Shown one piece after another: positions 32,401 through 45,100 of a stretch of DNA of 64,000 nucleotides (the first letter of the stretch is position 1; the number at the start of each line of letters is the position of its first letter). The stretch lies in the NCBI GenBank assembly GCA_029532625.1, contig JARFXM010000006.1:1302001-1366000 (forward strand). Direction: 5' to 3'. The translations under genes were made by a program, and so were the position numbers. Below the pieces are notes generated by a model. The model saw only the letters and a program-made list of their open reading frames with translations. It did no database searches and was not told the origin of the DNA. This stretch comes from Lomentospora prolificans (taxonomy: Eukaryota; Ascomycota; Sordariomycetes; Microascales; Microascaceae).

Positions 32401-35068
32401 CTTCGACTCAGGCTTTTGAGGTAAAATAAGATAAAAATAAAAGAGGGCTTTAGGAGAGACCGGCAGTCAGCGAGAATACGCAAGTCTACGGAACCGGAGC
32501 GAATATACAGATTAGCCAAGCTTGAGGAGCAAGCTTGGTTCAAGTGGTCAACTGAGGCGGAAGAGAGCCGACGTCCAACATCTTGGGGAACCGCGTATCC
32601 GACGCGAAAAAACGCGCTACTCGCGCGCTGCACTTGAAGCCCCGCTTTTCCACGCCTCCAACGGTGAATGCAACACAGTGTACACAGTGATAAATACTGA
32701 ATACAACATGCATGGGTCGAAGTGGGCGCATAATGATGTGCGGCAGGGGCTTTTTTCCGGAATCTCCCACAGTCGATTCCACCCACAGTTGGCAAACTAT
32801 TAGTTCCCCAAACACCTCAGCAAGGATTGAACGCTGTTGGACAGACTTCCTTTAATACTTGATCAAGTACTGTATTACTCGTGAAGCTCAAGTTCTGTGC
32901 TCGGATTTCGACGTCCGGTTCGGAGTAGAGACTGGGACTGCACAATGAACCAGTTCAGCTCTAAGCCCGGAATACTCAGGGAGACTGACCGGAGCTGAGA
33001 AGGGCGAAAGAAAAATCTTTTTCCCAGCTTCGGACCCTGATAAACCCCTGACAGGGGAGGCTTGTAGATTCCGAACCAGGAAGCACTCACCGCGGACAAC
33101 TCGCTGAGAGCCTGAGCACATGCAAGTTGAAACCAAACTTTTGTTTCCTGTACCCAAAGCTCACACAAGGATGGTGGTCTCGTCTTCACCGCATCTTGCG
33201 GGCTTGCGGGCTTCTTGCCGAGGTACTTGCAGCTCTGTGCGCTGAATCGCAGTCGTGGGGGAATGGTGGGGGCTCCTCCAGCCTTTCCTTCAGCTTTTAC
33301 CTTCCAGGTGGATGCACTGGGAACCACCATGCAAGCCCTCATGAGACGGCCGATGGAGCCAAAAGCAAAACCCGCGCTTACGGGATAGTAGGCGAGGCAC
33401 ACCAGGGCGGGTTCGGCACATATGTATGGGCCACGTCGGCCCCTAAGGGAGTCGGTGAGAATTCCGAGGCCCCAGAATCATGCTAGAACGGCCATAAGGT
33501 GCCAGCTAGCTGGCAACGTACCAGAGTCCGGTTACTGAGGGGCTTGGCCAGTGGACGGTAACATCATTGAATGTTCCAATAATGATTCTTTCAATGTCTG
33601 CCGTCAGCTGGCTTCATCGCGCCGAATGTCCCCTCTCGTCAGCGCCTTCGTATCGATGAGCCTAGGATTGCTCAATGCTCCTTCCAGGATTGGAGGGGCA
33701 AACCAACAAAGGGCTTCATGCGCAAGCAAGTTCAGGTCCACGACCGGCCCCGTACAAAATTCCGTTTCCTTAATCCATGGCACTATAGGACTCTGGTTGT
33801 TGCAACTCTCAATCATTACCCAGAAAGAGACACTTTCAAATATTTTGAGACGATGCACGGGACGCAATGGCTTCGTCAGCAGCCCTCTTGGCTTCCCACG
33901 CAAATCGGAGTCAGCAAATTAGACAGACCTTCTAAGCTTCGCACTATTAGCGACCCGTGAACCATCTCATCGCCACTGGCAATGTGTTTCGACGTCTGGA
34001 GTTTATCGCATCCTCTTGTCATCAACCCCCCTACAACGGCAAAAGCTTGAAATTCAACCCGAACTTTATACCCCGTCACGGTAGAACACGCCGGACACGC
34101 CGGATCTCTGCTCTTCGTCCCTACCTTCGTACATACTCCGCCCCTGGATGGCGGACCGTACAGACGAAACAGTCACACGCTGGCGAGCTCCGCTCGTTGA
34201 AAGGCGAGTATACCTTATTGAGACTCGAGACAAAACAACATTAACCCTATGAGACTTGAAAACTAACGTACGGCAGGCTATCAAGAAATTGTGCCCAAGG
34301 CACGCTTTCCCGATAGGGAGACGATGCGATAGTTTTTATGCCCAGGCCATGGACTATGGAGGTTTTGTATAATATTCTCTTCCGTTGTAAATGGGCAGTA
34401 ATATTCTAACGCGCAATCGGGTTATATTGAAAGTTATCGCCAAACGAGGCATGGCTGAAGCCACCCAAATCTTACCCTCTAGAGTAGCGCAAGGGTCCCA
34501 CAGCCGCACCTGGCGCCGGCTTACTAGTGGCAAGGCTAGAAACTGTCCCAGGCATGAAAGTGGAATTAGATGCCCCGCGATGCCCCAACAGGTTCTTATC
34601 ATTGGCAATAGTCTATGGATCGACAGGAGCTTTACTGAGGGATTAGAATCATGGGCTCTTTCCCTCTCTCTCAGCCTTTTATTCCTAAGGCAGGCCCCCT
34701 GCGCCACTTACATATCGATGTCACAAACCTAGTATGAAGCTCGGCTATGAATAGATTTGTCGTTGTCGCGCTCTCCACACTCCCTCAGTTGTCATCGTTC
34801 TTTTTACTTTAATCGCAACGCGCAGCGAGCCGGCTGGGTTACACTTCCTTTGCGACCATCACAAGAGATTGTGTCTCAGACATGCGTCGTCTTGACTTAT
34901 GAGTACGACCGCCGTGTGATCTATTACTTCCTACCGGTTACTCAGCAAAGACAACTTATCTTTTACGTGCGTCCGACGGTTTTGGTTCCTCTTCTACATC
35001 TCCTCCATCTCTACCTCGCGAGCGGACCCTCCGGATTCTTGCGTCAGTCCGTGACGCTGCTCTGTGCA
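29465..35068. other. gene-poor 5.6 kb, no supported gene
   Basis: This is the largest gap in the window. It contains a G11 run at 30227-30237 and repeated ACCGT units near 30586-30596. Several open frames of 90-175 codons occur on both strands (31128-31613 -, 32875-33402 -, 33551-33922 +), but none shows recognisable motifs or splice-linked partners. The right end contains the promoter and leader of the O-fucosyltransferase-like gene. Decayed genes or ncRNAs cannot be excluded by eye. Confidence 0.5.
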
Positions 35069-36558
35069 ATGGCAACATTGAAAATGCTTCCTACCCAGCC
35101 TATGGCGCGCATAGCGCAGTTTCTACCACTCGCTAGAAAGGCGGCCCCTTTTATGCTTTTGATCTTCATCTTCTATTTCTTTACACACTCAGGGAAGCCG
35201 TACGCAGACGAAGTCATTCTCAAATTCAAGGACTCCAAGATGGTGTTCATGGAGCGCTACATGCAGGAGGACATGCTTGTGTCTTCTGACGGTTCCGGAC
35301 TCGAAGAGCTCTGCTCGAGCAAAAACTGGTACGCCGACAGGGTATTTAGCTGTGAAACTGCAAAGCAGGGAATAGCCTCTGTTCGTCAGTGGGAGCTTAA
35401 GTGTATTCGGCTCGCGATAGAGGCGGGAGGTGAGTCCAGCTGTTAGCACGCTCCCTTGGCTCGTTGGGAGATGAAACTCACCTTTCCCAACGTTTAGCGT
35501 CCACCTTGATCATGCCAAACATCATCAAGCGCAAAGACCGCGACTTCCGGCCGAGCAAACGTGCCAGTGCCCCTCCAACCGGTGTACCTATCGACTACTT
35601 CTTCGATTTTCACCACCTAAACGACACGCTGGCCGCCTATTGCCCACAGATGAAAGTCTCCACCAGCATCTCCGATTTCCACGATGTGCCCAGCCTGCTC
35701 ACGTCGATCGATTTCAAGCTCGAGGATGTTTTTAAAGAAGATGAGCGAGAACTGGCTACTAAAAACATATTACCCGTCCCGGAGGAATGGGCAGCGAGAT
35801 TCGATGACCACATCGAAGAGATGCGATCCCAGGCTCCTCCGAAAAGTCGACTCAAGAGCGGGCCCTATCGCGTGCGCCTGATGCCTTCCGGAATGGGTTT
35901 CCCTGTTTATACAGACAGCCCGGAAATCCGACATGACCTCAGCCACCTCTTGCGCTTCCGGCGGGATGCCCGACTTCTTGCCGGCTCGGCTCTCTTCAGG
36001 CTAGTGGAGAAGTACGGAGTCAACATCGACCCGCACTTTGCTACGGAGCAGAACGGGTTCGCGGGAATTCACATGCGCCTCGAGCTTGACGTCCAACAAG
36101 AGGAAGGCAAAAGCGTTCCTGAATTCGCATATCAAGCGTCAGAAAGCGTCAAGTACGTTACCAGCACCGGTATCAAAATAGCCTTCCTCGCTTCGGGTGG
36201 GCTAAAAGAGAAGATTGATTCTTTTGTAGAAGGCGCGCAAGAGTTCAATCTTACGGTAGTAACAAAAGAGATGCTCCTGGAAGGTCAGGATCTAGAACAA
36301 CTCAAAGGGCTGAGCTATGATCAGCAGGCCATCGTCGACTACGAGATAATGAAGCGCGCGACGCGGATGGTCGGTCTAGGCTCGAGCTCGTTTTCGGGAG
36401 ATCTCGCGCTCGTCAGGGCGGATGCATACGGCAACCAAGCTCTGTTGAAGGTTCCCGAGCCCGACTATAGCATGATGTGGGAGGACAAGTACACCACTTT
36501 ATTCTGGCGCATGCAGGGCGTGGAATGGGTGAGATGGGTCCGGACTTGGTGGCCATAA
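35069..36558 (+). CDS. type II membrane protein, GDP-fucose O-fucosyltransferase-like
   Basis: Exons 35069-35429 and 35498-36558 give 473 residues. The 68-nt intron is phase 1 with a GTGAGT donor. Residues about 24-42 (MLLIFIFYFF and flanks) form one membrane anchor near the N-terminus, giving a type II Golgi or ER topology. The lumenal part has FDFHHLNDTLAAYCPQM, then GIHMRLELD at 310-318 with H312 and R314. This matches the H-x-R nucleotide-sugar motif of the O-FucT superfamily. Late in the protein, MVGLGSSSFSGDLALVR is the matching G-x-SSSFS motif of that fold. Fungal members are poorly characterised, and O-fucosylation in ascomycetes is not well established, so donor and acceptor remain open. 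The gene is followed on the same strand by the RTG2-like gene, 460 bp away. Confidence 0.78.
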
Positions 36559-37018
36559 TGGGAAGACGCTTAATAGAATTCCGTCACGTCAAGGTGTTAT
36601 AATGTAGTTATGGGAGTGATAGAGGTTTAAATTCATTTTGGTTCTTTTTCGTTAAGTTGAAATTTTTTTCTTATTTACTCAAGTGAGGTCGAACGGTGGC
36701 GAAGATCAATGGATCAATCCAATGAATCGATCCATTCACATCTGGTATCTTGGTCGCAGCTGCCTGTGAGTTCGTCACTATCTCCAAACTCGACGACCCC
36801 TCTTCGCGCTAACGCCGCCCATTCCAATTCTCTTTCTTTCTTCCTCGAAGACGCCCAACCAGTGCGCTTCTATATTAAAAGTGACTGCCACGGCCCAGTT
36901 ACCTTAGCGACTCAGAAGCACCCATATTGATCTTTATCACCACCAACAAATAAACCGTAAATCCAAATAATAATTCTGATTGTGTCGATTAAACCCTACC
37001 CAACTTCCTTGCCCCACG
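36559..37018 (+). promoter_or_regulatory. intergenic before RTG2-like gene
   Basis: These 460 bp hold the 3' end of the fucosyltransferase-like gene and the promoter of the next. No clear TATA or CCAAT element is seen. A 73-codon open frame at 36709-36930 is Ser-rich and looks accidental. Confidence 0.3.
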
Positions 37019-38889
37019 ATGACGACGAACCTCATCACCATCGATAACTACAAGGAGGAGCTCTCGGGATGGTCCCCGGAGTCACCCAACCAACTGTTTG
37101 CCATCGTTGATATGGGAAGGTTAGGGGTTCCCCAAGCCCACTCTTCATCTTTAGTTGCAGCACTTGTAGCTGACTCTGCCCATATGTTGTTTCCAGCAAT
37201 GGCATCCGCTTCACAATCACAGATCTCTCCCCACCTTTTACCCGTCTCCTGCGATGTGTCTATCGTGAGCGCGCTGGAATCTCTCTTTTCGACGCTCTCT
37301 CAGCTTCGGGAAGCTCCACATCTTCGGACTTGAAATTTCCTACAGAGACCATTCGCCTCGTCTCTGAAACGCTCGCCCGTTTCCGACGCATTGCCGACGG
37401 TTATGGCGTGGCGCCCGAGAACTTCTCCGTCCTCGCCACGGAGGCGATGCGCCGAGCTTCAAACGCCGCGGACATGCTGGATGCGATTCGCGAGCAGGCT
37501 GGGGTAGGCGTTCATATCCTGGCTCCCGAGATCGAGACCATGTTCGGCGCCGTCATGGGTTCGCGTAGTTCTTTTGTCAATATCAACCGTGGGGCCCTTT
37601 TTCTAGATCTCGGCGGTGGCTCGGTGCAAATGACGTGGGTGGATACCAAGTTACCGGAGTATGAAATAGAAGCCGCTCTTGCAGGCGTTTCGCTGCCCTT
37701 TGGAGCCGCGAGATTGATCCGGGTGTTAGAAGGGGATGCCAAAGTAGCTTCTACCGAGAAAGCAAAACTGCGCGACGGGATGCGTAAAGCTTTCGAGAAG
37801 CTTTCCGAGACATTTCCTTCCCTTAGAGATGGACTAAAGAGCGGGGAGGGTGTCGACGTCTACCTATGCGGCGGAGGGTTTCGGGGCTACGGCTCGATGT
37901 TGATGCACAACGATCCAGTCCAACCTTACCCAATACCTTCTGTTGGTGCGTACACAGTCGCCGGCGAGTTCTTCCGGCAAACTAAACGCATGCAGGAGAT
38001 CAACGAGAGATTTGATGGCAAGATTTTTGGCCTATCCAAGCGAAGGAGGCAGCAGTTTCCAGCCATCCTCGAGGTCCTGGACGCTTTGGTCAACGTCGTA
38101 CCGGCAATCCGTACCGCCACTTTTTGTACAGGGTCGAACCGGGACGGCGCTCTTCTCATGAAACTTCCTCGAGAAATTCGTGAGTCTGACCCTCTGGAAG
38201 CTCTAGCGAATGTCGGCGCAGAAGACAAACCCATTATCGATGCCGTCACGGCGACATTACGAGGCTCCATTCCTGACGGCCAGGATCTCTCGTTGGTACC
38301 GACCATTTTCTCACTCGGGCTTGCGCCTTTATTTATACAGAGGATCTGGCACCGCATGGGTGAAGATGTATATTCTAATGCGGCAAACGCACTTCACGAA
38401 GCCGTCACGAGAGATCCCAAGGCACCTGGCCTAACGCATCTAGCACGGGCGGTTCTAGGTTTGACGGTGGCGGCAAGATGGGGCTACAGCCTGGGCCCTA
38501 TCGATGCTGAGCTCTACACCGGCCTCAAGGGCGTACTCGACGAAGCGCATGGAACTGCTAGCTTCTGGGCAGAGTATTTCGGGGTAGTGGCAGACATATT
38601 AAGCATGATCATTCCATGCCAGCCTCGAAAAGTTGAAGATATCACCAGTACTATCAAGTATGTTCGCCTTCTAAATCCAAAGAAATAGATACTAAGCCTC
38701 AGTTCCAGGGTTTCAGCGGCCTTAGATACGAGTGGGAAAAAGGATAAGATTCGTCTCGAACTTCAAATCGCCCACGATGCCCTGAAAGGGGTTGATACCG
38801 AAGTGGTCAAGCAGATGGTTGAGGAAATAGGTAAACAAAAGGGAAGGAAATGTGCTATAAAAATTCGTGCCGAGATTTCGGGTGTTTAA
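37019..38889 (+). CDS. rtg2: Ppx/GppA-family protein related to Rtg2
   Basis: Exons 37019-37119, 37197-38657 and 38709-38889 give 580 residues. The introns are 77 nt and 51 nt, both phase 2. The ASKHA ATPase signatures are in order. The phosphate-1 loop is IVDMGSNGIRFTITDLSPP across intron 1 (residues 29-47), and the second glycine loop is LFLDLGGGSVQMTW (about 169-181). Between them RAGISLFDA and NFSVLATEAMRRA are typical of the fungal family. The last exon adds a helical and basic end finishing in EISGV. Yeast Rtg2 senses mitochondrial state and activates Rtg1/Rtg3 retrograde signalling, and it also belongs to the SLIK complex. Other members hydrolyse polyphosphate or (p)ppGpp, so enzyme activity cannot be excluded. 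The apparent frame change near 37330 is explained by intron 1. Confidence 0.88.
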
Positions 38890-39328
38890 ATTTTAACCTG
38901 ATGATTTTCACAATTTATAGAATACTTTTCACTGCTTTTAGTAGGAAAATAAAACAGGAAACCAATCTAGACTCCGGTCTCGTTCAACCTCATCATTCAT
39001 CTCTAGCAAGGAAAGGGCAGGGAAATCTCCGAACTACCTCGTGGCAACAGGGCTAATCGTTTTCGGAAATTACCTTGATATGTTATATTTCGTATGCGTC
39101 ATTATAAAAAGCAGCCTCATCGCAAAATGAAAAAAAGAATACGAGGTAAAAGAGCGAAACATCATATCTCGTGCGTCGTTGTCAGACTGACCACAGTTTA
39201 CCTAGGTCTAGGCATGAAAAGGAAAAGCAAAATGAGAGGGCCTCAGAAAGCCGAAACCGCTGTGATTCCATTGAGAAAATATGCAACCTCGAATTCATGG
39301 GATTGGGGGAGCCAAATCGTCTCAGCCC
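38890..39328. other. shared 3' region of convergent genes
   Basis: 439 bp separate the stops of the RTG2-like gene (+) and the zinc-cluster regulator (-). It is A/T-rich with no gene recognised. Confidence 0.45.
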
Positions 39329-41795
39329 TTAATAGTCATCATCTTCGTCATCACCATCGTCGGGAATATCCACGGTTTTACTGCCTCGGGAGGATGCTGG
39401 CTTTCGGCTTCGGCGTTTGAGAAGCTTCTTCAGCTCATTTTCAACTATAGTGGAGCTGATAAGACTGTCAAACTCGTTCGTAGAACTTCGAATTGCCTGG
39501 TCTAAACAAGAGTTAGGTTACGTCAAGTTGGGCGTAACTGCTGGTGGCATCGACATACAGAAATCCAATCGGTTATCGAGGACATCCTGAAAAAGCACAG
39601 AGAGCTCATGCTTCGCTTCCAGAGGCATCCTCGTGCGTGAGAGATCGAGTGCGAGGTTTAAGCTCTTAGGACTGTAGAAGAAGCCAGTGTAGTACGCTAC
39701 TAGAGCTGTGTAGAGCCTCTTGGTGACTTCTCGACATCTCTGGCTACCAGTGTGGGACACTGATATTCTGTCAGTACATTCCATCCTGACTGAGTCCCGC
39801 AACATTCAACTTACAATTGCTACCTAGAAGCTGTCGGTAGACGGAAATCAACTGCCATAAGCATACCCAGAGAAGAGGCTTCTCGAACGGCTGAACGGCC
39901 CTACTCTGAGTCATGCAGCCATCGAGTTCGTTAAGAATATCTCGCTCCAGGGATTCCATGGCCTTCTTCGCGATATGACGAAGTTCCTCGTGGACTGAGT
40001 AAGGAAGTCGCATAACGCTACCTTTAGAGGATCCGCGATAGTAGATGCCGTTGCTGTGACTTGAATGCTGAGTCATCCAGATTTTGAACATACAGGTGAG
40101 CTTGCGGACACGGTCAACGAGGTCAAACTAGAACGAAGGTTAGCTGATACTTATGACATGAATCCACTAGCCATTCTAAGCTTACCTTGGGTAGATGGTA
40201 GTCTCTGCTGTTAGGGCGATCCGAATAGGCCATGACAAAAGTCTCGACTGCCTTTCGGAACGGGGTCTTGGACTCGTAGAGAATCTGTTGACCGGCCCAC
40301 CTCGCAAGAGAACCCCAGCTCGGAATATGCTCCCTCGGGATTGCACAGTTAGGCCCGCTTGGCCGGCCACCCTTTTCGGGATGGTAGGCCTGGATGCAGA
40401 GCTGCATCGTCGGGGCCGAGGGATCCGTCTCGGAGAAGGTTATGGGGGCATACACAATTCGTCCAGTAAGATCATCTCTTCGGACCGATTCTCCGGCTTT
40501 GTCTGTGTGACGAACGAAAGGGGGGAAATTAGTCTTCTTTAGATTCTCTTGAGTCGACTGGGACTGATCCGGTGGTATTAAGACAGGGCCACACTGCTAC
40601 ACCCCCCTTGCCCAACTAGGCACCCACCGAGAGTGATCCATGTTTAAAACAAAAGGTTACGAAGTAGTTTAATGCAAATTTGCGGGGAGCCTAAGGCTTC
40701 AAACGACAAAAAAAGTAACCCAAAAAAGCAGAAAAGGGAAACAAGAAAAATGGGACTTACCGTAGATATTGATAAAAACGGGTCCAATTGTCGACAGTTG
40801 CTCATGAATGCATAAATACTCGAACTTCTTGCACTGGGCGCAAACGCGGAGGTCGCACTAATATATATAAAAAAGAGGCGTTCTTAGTACTTGTTCATCA
40901 TGACTTTCTCTTCACAAATTATGCAAAATTCACTAGGGGATGGGGAGGATAGGTTCATAGTGTATAGGGAAACATGATCGAATGATTCAACTGATGGAAG
41001 CCTTCTTTGCTGTTCAAAGGACAAAATCAACCGGTAACGCGACGGGGAAATTTCCATGGAGCAAAAAGGAGATTTGAGAAATTGCATTTTGCTCGCCGAA
41101 CCAGGGGAGGGGCTCAAGAAGGGATATGTTCTTACACGAACTCGTCGGATTCGGCATTTTATGCACGCTCCATTCTCCCTAACTTCAGCGGTCTGTTCTG
41201 GATGTTGAAGGTATCGTTTTTTGCTCTTGCTGCTCGACCCGCTAGAGGAAGCAGAGGAGGCGGTGGTGGGTTTGCGGCTGTGTTTTGGCGAAGGTGGGAG
41301 GAGGGCGGGTGGAGAGGGCGGGTAGGAGGGCGGAGAGGCCGAAGATGGAGGTGACGAGGAGTAGCGAGGTGGGGAGGAGGAGTAAGAGGAAGAAGAGGAG
41401 GAAGAAGAAGATGGTGATGAAGAAGATGAAGATGAGCTGGCCGAAAAGCTTGAGTTGAGCATCAGGGAAAAGTCATGGATGTAGGCGTCTTGACTGGGAT
41501 CCTGACGAGGGTAGGTCCAGTCGTCATCATATCTCCGGACGCCGGGGAGGCTGTTTAAGTGCCCGTTCCCGTAGTAGGAGTCCAGGAAGCGGCCAGAATG
41601 ATCAGAGGGGGGTGTCATCGTAGAATCGGCTATCTGGGCCGGGGTATGGATAGAGCCCTCGGATGACCTTGTCACCCCGTCACCCTGGTCCCGCTCCCAC
41701 GCCGCAAAGTCAAAGTACTTCTCATATTCGATATCACCCGCAGGGGATGGCATATGCGGGAAGAAGCCATGTCCCATGGGTAGGGGTGAAGCCAT
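39329..41795 (-). CDS. zinc-cluster (Zn2Cys6-like) transcription factor with intron-split finger
   Basis: Six exons, 41795-41136, 40857-40761, 40502-40186, 40127-39815, 39759-39559 and 39501-39329, give 586 residues. The introns are 278, 258, 58, 55 and 57 nt. The N-terminal 200 residues are disordered, with a long Ser run and Pro/Ser repeats (about 115-170). The cysteines are C211-x2-C214-x6-C221-x4-C226-x2-C229-x6-C236. That is a Zn2Cys6 pattern with a short middle spacing. Intron 1 falls exactly between C214-RIRRVR and C221. The region after it has no transcription-factor middle-homology domain that I recognise, though it is largely helical (for example WGSLARWAGQQILYESKTPF). The protein ends in KKLLKRRSRKPAS and an acidic tail. 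Such proteins bind DNA in the nucleus; targets are unknown. I used the first ATG, since the longer frame starts with TTG. Confidence 0.78.
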
Positions 41796-41882
41796 GGTTG
41801 GGAGGTGTGGGCTGGTGTCCAATATGGCAGCTCGCTGCTGTTAGCCGTGTAAGTCCCTGGTGCCAATCTTGGTGACAGCCAA

Positions 41883-41894
41883 GGGGGGGGGGGG
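41883..41894. repeat. G12 homopolymer (C12 on the transcript strand)
   Basis: A run of 12 G lies about 90 bp upstream of the minus-strand zinc-cluster ATG, within its probable 5' leader. Confidence 0.9.
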
Positions 41895-42130
41895 TGTGCG
41901 TGTAAGCCGAGGTCTCGGGTTCCGTTTGTGCAGGTCTAGGTCGGATGGCTCCGTCAGTTGAAGTCAAAGGCTTTCAAACGTGTCAATTGCAATACTCGTG
42001 AGAACAGGACAGCAAAGAATCGTCTCTTGTGTAATAGATTTTATTTTCCATCTAACTTGGGGTCTCTTTCCAAGCTTCTCCAACTATCCTCTCGTCCCCG
42101 GACCCAGATTCGGTGGAATCCGCTTCTATC

Positions 42131-42172
42131 ATTGGTCAATGCCCCTGGTCGATCCAGTTAAATGGGACCAAT
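42131..42172 (-). promoter_or_regulatory. inverted pair of CCAAT boxes upstream of the zinc-cluster gene
   Basis: ATTGGTC at 42131-42137 and its exact inverse GACCAAT at 42166-42172 face each other about 340-375 bp upstream of the ATG at 41795. CCAAT is the core site of the fungal HAP/CBF complex. Function is inferred from position and sequence only. Confidence 0.4.
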
Positions 42173-45100
42173 GACAGGTCTGCATTCCACCGAAAATTGA
42201 ACCAGATCGATGGGAAAGCCCGTGATCAGTCATGTGACTCGCGGGGGAGGACTTCACCCCTTCTTCTTGGAGTGCAGAATCATATTGATGATGAAAGGGG
42301 CACACGATGGTGGTGGGCCTTTGTCGCGACACTTCGTTCCCTAAACACGCGCAGTTAGTCGAATCGGGGAAGCGGCAGTTCCCGTAAGTCCGCAGATTCC
42401 TTGCAGATTCTAGGTTACCTTGGCGACCCTCTTATCGTATCAGTCGAAAAGCTGGACCAATGCCGTCAAGAGGCCTTGGAAAGCCTTTGCTGCCCGATTT
42501 TTTGTCCGCAATATACCGGATCCGCCCATGGAACCATATTTCCTTTAAGCAAATACAGTTCGAGTTTCCCCTAGTGCAAGTTACAGACGTTTGTCATAGC
42601 GAGTAGGGTATTCTTCAACGCCACTCCACTGGGGCGGCCAGCGCCAAACTACGGAGCGCGACGAGAGGAAGCCGTGTTTTCAACCAACTCATGGTAATGT
42701 CACTTCCCTACCGTCGGCTGGAATGTGGCATCTAGGTGGGTCATAATCAAGGGGGGTGTAGTTATAAACTCAAAGTCTCAAACTGCCTTCCACATTCCCG
42801 CCCCCACAATGCCCTGGTGCAGGTAGGCGAAGCGTCAAGAGCGCGTACTTACACCGAATTTCAATCGCCAAGGGTATCTTCTAGCCTACTAAGTATGTAT
42901 ATGTCGCGCACACTTCCATACAGCGTTCCTGCCCTAAATTGGCTAGAGTACGAATTGCCGCAATGCATGGATTCTGCAACGTGGTTAAAGAGACTACCTG
43001 AGATCGACACCCCCGCGCCGGCCTGCAGTCTTTGACCTCGCTGCCGATTCTTCGCATATATGACTAGGAAAGACTACGGAGGCGACGCGTCCTTCAACTT
43101 TCTTCCTGCCGATTCGTGCTAGGCACATCCACCGCGGTGTCTCAAAACGTACCAAAAATGGTTCTTACTCTGTACCTCAAAATACCGTCTTAGCATCTCT
43201 AACTCTACAAACAGAATTAAAGTACCTGCCCCAAACCTTGTTTATTGAGACTTTCGAAGCGAAGACGTCGAGCAAATAAGCTACTTGAGCACAGTCCTCT
43301 GCTTAAACTATCTTTTCGTTTCGATAGCCCGTGATGACCCACAGGTCAAAGACCTGAGGCAGAATGTTGAACGGGTTCAGGCTGGCATAGTGTCGGGCTC
43401 GGTCATTCCGTCAACAACGATGCGAGGCTTGACTGACGCTACTTCCTCGGCTCGCCTAATGCGGTACAGATATTCTGACAGAGTCTCGTAATTCGCCAGG
43501 TTTCATCTGCGGATGTGTATGGACTCATGGCGTGGGGTTAGGAGCCAGGTGGGATCCAACCAACGATTTAAGCCGCCGAGGGGTACTCGCAACCCATAGG
43601 ATGGTCGTATGGTAGCAACGCGCATGCCTTTCTGTCAATGGATGTTCTGGTGACTACTTGGAGGATGGTGGCTTTTGATGGTGTGTTCCTTAGACACAGT
43701 CTAGCTGGAAAACTTTGCTGTGGCCCCTGTCCTGCTGCTTTCCTGTGAGTTATCCTGCGCAAGAGCAGCTATGTATGGCATGTCCAACAGCGAGGCACGC
43801 GTTGGAGTATTTAGCGATAAGCCTGCGCCTTAGCCATCCATGACTTGGCCCCTTCGGCGTAGCATCTTCATGCCGAACCGAAGCGTCTTCGCATTCTAAT
43901 ATAGAATGAGTACAATGCTATTTTACTTTCCCTGAAATTTCCTTGGATTTAACTGACTTCCTCAACGAAGGATAGTCAATACAAATCGATAGGGCCACCA
44001 AAGTCCAATGTGTTCCTAAGGCTGACCTTGGACGACTGCGATGCATCGAATGCGAGGATCGTTCCTAGGCTTGGAGCAGCCTCCACGGAATTCAACTTCA
44101 TGGTTACATCTTCAACTGAATCTTTCATGGCGCGACGAGCCGATGTCAAACCTTGAAAAATGAAACAATACTTAAGGTGCGGGGGAAGCCACTGACGTGA
44201 CTTACGTGGCGACGGAGTAGTATATTTCAGAGAGATGTATGGCTGAGAGGCATCGACTCTGCGATACCTATCCTGTTTCTACTAGGGCCTCTCAGACGGT
44301 GGTGGAGACTTGATATAGCTTTTTGAGGTGTATAAAGTAGCCTCATGACATAGGAACAGGCACGTGTTCGGGCGGAAAAGAATTCGAATATGACTGAACA
44401 TTAACTGAATGGAACGGTTGCCACATCTGCAACCAACTGATTTCACTTGGTGCTCTTCGACATTCATGGCATCATGATCTGCGGGTGCAACATCATGGCG
44501 TGGTTGTGACACATTCATTTGTCCACGGTCATCCTCGCACATTGATCCAGGGGAATCATGGCGCAGGGAAGAATGGGGGACAAGTGGTAGTTGCTGCTCC
44601 CAGCTGTCGCCCCTCGAGTTGCTCAAAACCTCATTGGAAGTGCAGTTGAGCGATGACCCCACTATCAAAAGAGATGACGTGAGTGGTTTTGCTCACAGTA
44701 ACTTGTTCTCACAACTAATACTGTCATTCAAGGGGGTCCTGTGAGGTCGGTATCATCAGTGATGCCCAGAGTTTTACCTTTTAAACAGCCTGGGGATAGC
44801 ACCTTGATGTATCCAGAGGTTGCCTTCATACTGACCTCTTTAAAAGAGCATCATTGTCCCTCCTTTAAGTGCGTCGCTTTTCCGGACCTATGCGAGAAGC
44901 TGGAAGGTTGCAAGGAGATAAGAAGAAACACTGGGGTTTGATTAGGCCAAGGGGCCGATTCTCAGCGGCTTTTCCTGTGAACCGTGTACACACTGTGCCT
45001 AGGATGAGTCGGGAATAGATGGCCCTGCATTCAAGAAGCTGATCTGGTTATATTCGGGTTGTAAACGTTGCTTTTTCTGAGGACGGAGGAAGCAGATATG

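Noticed and set aside
37019..38688. Apparent frameshift in the RTG2-like gene, where one frame stops at 37333 and another opens at 37330
   Set aside because: Removing the 77-nt intron 37120-37196 restores one continuous frame with conserved motifs on both sides.
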